Assembly (NCBI GenBank): GCA_030152675.1
Contig: JASLIY010000228.1
Location: 1 to 6,894 of the forward strand
Direction of reading: 5' to 3'
DNA length: 6,894 nucleotides
DNA from: Acinetobacter sp.
Lineage (GTDB): Bacteria > Pseudomonadota > Gammaproteobacteria > Pseudomonadales > Moraxellaceae
Shown: positions 5,597 to 6,894 of the stretch, piece after piece
How positions within the stretch are numbered: the stretch's first letter is position 1
How the letters are laid out: every line of letters begins with the position of its first letter
Made by a program: the position numbers and the translations under genes
Notes under the pieces: model-generated
Database searches by the model: none
Seen by the model: the letters and a program-made list of their open reading frames with translations, nothing else
What the model was told of the DNA's origin: nothing

Positions 5597-6514
5597 ATGC
5601 AATATGGTGCGATGCAACTGTTGTCTATGTGGTTGAAAGGCCGAGAGATACAGAATCAATCTGAGCATACTTTGGATGCTTATTTTCGTGATGTGTCTGG
5701 CTTTATTGACTTTTGTTATCTCAAGAACATTGAACTGAAACAGATCGAGGCCTCGGATTTGCGAGAATACTTGGCCTATAAGGTTGAACAAGATCAGCTC
5801 AGTGCCAGCAGCCTACAGCGTCATTTGACTTCGATCCGACAGTTTATGAAGTGGGCCAAAGAAGGGCGCTATTTAGAGATCAATCCTGCCGATGATCTGC
5901 AACTGAAACGTCAGTCGCGGCCTTTGCCGGGCATGATCGATATTGAAACCGTGAATATGATCATGGATCAAGCTGCACCAGAACAGCCAATCCCACAACA
6001 GCTGTGGTATCGAGATAAAGCTTTATTGGAGCTGTTGTACTCAAGTGGTTTGCGTTTGGCTGAGATCCAAGGGCTAAATATTCAAGATATCGACTTTGAA
6101 CGTTTGCTGCTGCGGATCACCGGGAAGGGCAATAAAACCCGCATTGTTCCCTTTGGTGGTAAAGCCAAGGAAAGTTTACTGCACTGGTTGCAGATCTATC
6201 GGATTTGGCAGGGCACATTTGAGCCGACTGCAGCGGTGTTTATTAGCCAAAAAGGCCAGCGACTTAGTCCACGACAGATTGAGAATCGGGTGAAATATCA
6301 GGCGCAACGTGCTGGGGTCAATGTCGATCTACATCCGCATTTATTGCGGCATTGTTTTGCCAGTCATATGCTGGCCAACAGTCGGGATCTGCGCAGCGTA
6401 CAAGAAATGTTGGGGCATCGTAATTTAAGCACCACGCAAATTTATACCCATATCGACTTTGAACATTTGGCTGAGGTCTATGATCAAGCCCATCCACGTG
6501 CGCATAAAAACTAA
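5597..6514 (+). CDS. xerC: Site-specific tyrosine recombinase XerC
   Basis: Cytoplasmic tyrosine recombinase that, with XerD, resolves chromosome dimers at dif during division; in Acinetobacter the pair also acts at plasmid pdif sites. With the ATG at 5597 it has 305 residues, the usual length. The N-terminal SAM-like DNA-binding domain spans about 5-90; the catalytic domain follows. All active-site residues are visible: Arg153 in SSGLRLAE, Lys177 in GKGNK, His248 and Arg251 in HPHLLRH, His274 in LGHRNLSTT, and nucleophile Tyr283 in QIYTHID. Spacing (R to K 24, H to Y 9) matches XerD. An upstream in-frame GTG at 5564 would add 11 residues encoded partly by the repeats, but the ribosome binding site and family length favour the ATG. 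XerC rather than XerD is called from its place after dapF. Catalytic residues look intact. Confidence 0.94.
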   Translation: MQYGAMQLLSMWLKGREIQNQSEHTLDAYFRDVSGFIDFCYLKNIELKQIEASDLREYLAYKVEQDQLSASSLQRHLTSIRQFMKWAKEGRYLEINPADDLQLKRQSRPLPGMIDIETVNMIMDQAAPEQPIPQQLWYRDKALLELLYSSGLRLAEIQGLNIQDIDFERLLLRITGKGNKTRIVPFGGKAKESLLHWLQIYRIWQGTFEPTAAVFISQKGQRLSPRQIENRVKYQAQRAGVNVDLHPHLLRHCFASHMLANSRDLRSVQEMLGHRNLSTTQIYTHIDFEHLAEVYDQAHPRAHKN

Positions 6515-6543
6515 ACGATCCAAAACAATCGTTCAAATAATGT

Positions 6544-6577
6544 CTTGTCGTTGCTGCGGCATGCGCTGCGCGACAAG
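6544..6577 (+). repeat. GC-rich stem-loop 30 bases after xerC
   Basis: CTTGTCG (6544-6550) pairs with CGACAAG (6571-6577); inside, GC and GCG pair with CGC and GC across a T-T mismatch, closing a GCATG loop. It is the first strong structure after the xerC stop, so it may end or protect the operon transcript. What follows is A-rich rather than U-rich, so a classical intrinsic terminator is not supported. Confidence 0.5.
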
Positions 6578-6598
6578 AAAATAATTAACTTATTTTAC

Positions 6599-6613
6599 TA
6601 AAATGACATTTTA
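6599..6613. repeat. 15-bp perfect palindrome TAAAATG-A-CATTTTA
   Basis: TAAAATG (6599-6605) and CATTTTA (6607-6613) are exact reverse complements around a single A. This operator-like size and symmetry follows the post-xerC hairpins directly. In such AT-rich DNA some of it may be chance. Confidence 0.4.
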
Positions 6614-6789
6614 AAACATCGCAATTGAGCTGAATATCAGCATTACACTTGTGCATAAATTCGGAAAAGTTACAGGGAATTTCATCTGCAACTAAATGGG
6701 GTGTTTTTGTAAAATATTATTAAAATCAATGCTTAAAAAAATATATTTCTTTTACTATGACCACTGATTTAATTTTTGTAAATTATAAA

Positions 6790-6804
6790 TGAACGATCCG
6801 TTCA
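6790..6804. promoter_or_regulatory. Operator-like palindrome TGAACG-ATC-CGTTCA
   Basis: Perfect 6-bp arms (6790-6795 and 6799-6804) flank a 3-base centre. It directly follows a -10-like TATAAA (6784-6789) in AT-rich DNA. The size, symmetry and position resemble operators of dimeric helix-turn-helix repressors such as the TetR family, which would block a promoter here. The controlled gene would lie beyond the right edge. Inference from pattern only. Confidence 0.4.
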
Positions 6805-6894
6805 GTGTTTTTCAGTCTTTTTGGCGCTCTTTTTAAATTTGTGACTTGACCGAAATGCCATACACATTGCAAGATAGGGCACCTAAAAAATTTA

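Larger units (their letters stand above)
6515..6894. other. AT-rich intergenic region after xerC, rich in dyads
   Basis: These 380 bases hold no gene I can recognise. Near xerC are a small AACGAT/ATCGTT dyad (6514-6533), a GC-rich hairpin (6544-6577), an AT-only AAAATAA/TTATTTT dyad (6578-6596) and a 15-bp palindrome (6599-6613). Further on are GCTGA/TCAGC (6629-6641) and TGAACG/CGTTCA (6790-6804), and a TTGACC -35-like box at 6846-6851 without a good -10. The far part looks like a promoter region for a gene beyond the edge. A frame from ATG 6855 stays open to the edge but has only 13 codons and no ribosome binding site. Confidence 0.7.

Noticed and set aside
5492..5791. 99-codon minus-strand frame across the heptad array and xerC start
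   Set aside because: Its sequence comes from the repeats (THDSRF-type) and the antisense of xerC; it is a typical spurious prediction.
6584..6611. Possible dif/pdif-like site near xerC
   Set aside because: The first 11 bases match the reverse of the Acinetobacter XerD arm, as I recall it, at 9 positions, but the spacer and the XerC arm do not match. AT-rich chance similarity is more likely.
6783..6892. Minus-strand open frame entering from the right edge
   Set aside because: About 36 codons of AT-rich sequence without a recognisable C-terminus, crossing the palindrome; it is likely chance.
6855..6894. Start of a gene running off the right edge (MPYTLQD...)
   Set aside because: Only 13 codons are visible, there is no Shine-Dalgarno, and no family is recognisable; it cannot be supported.

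Overview
The window looks like chromosomal DNA of an Acinetobacter-type gammaproteobacterium (Moraxellaceae). The evidence is the gene order lptM/lppL-lysA-dapF-xerC, a CycA protein that matches the enterobacterial one closely from memory, and AT-rich intergenic DNA next to genes of moderate GC. The species cannot be named from this. No phage, IS element, CRISPR array, tRNA or rRNA is visible.

Left part (1-2871): two amino acid transporters diverge from a 311-base intergenic region. On the minus strand is the N-terminal 344 codons of an AGCS-family sodium:alanine symporter, cut by the window edge. On the plus strand is cycA, a D-serine/D-alanine/glycine permease of the APC superfamily, followed by a long imperfect stem-loop and a strong intrinsic terminator. 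Both probably supply alanine and glycine as nutrients or cell-wall precursors. The region between them carries a perfect 8-bp inverted repeat with a 27-base spacer.

Middle and right part (2932-6514): a probable operon starts at a good -10 box and runs lptM (small lipoprotein of LPS assembly), lysA (diaminopimelate decarboxylase), dapF (diaminopimelate epimerase) and xerC (chromosome dimer resolution recombinase). DapF makes meso-diaminopimelate and LysA converts it to lysine, so the two adjacent genes hold the last two steps of the DAP/lysine pathway, with translation apparently coupled. The pseudomonad version of this cluster has a DUF484 gene between dapF and xerC. Here that place holds only 166 non-coding bases, with an imperfect hairpin and six tandem 7-bp repeats just upstream of the xerC ribosome binding site.

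Right end (6515-6894): 380 AT-rich bases without a recognisable gene but with several perfect or near-perfect dyads. They may be an end-of-operon structure and operators for a gene beyond the edge.

The genes are ordinary housekeeping genes. The points worth a second look are non-coding: the heptad array, the dyads, and an 8-G run inside lysA.
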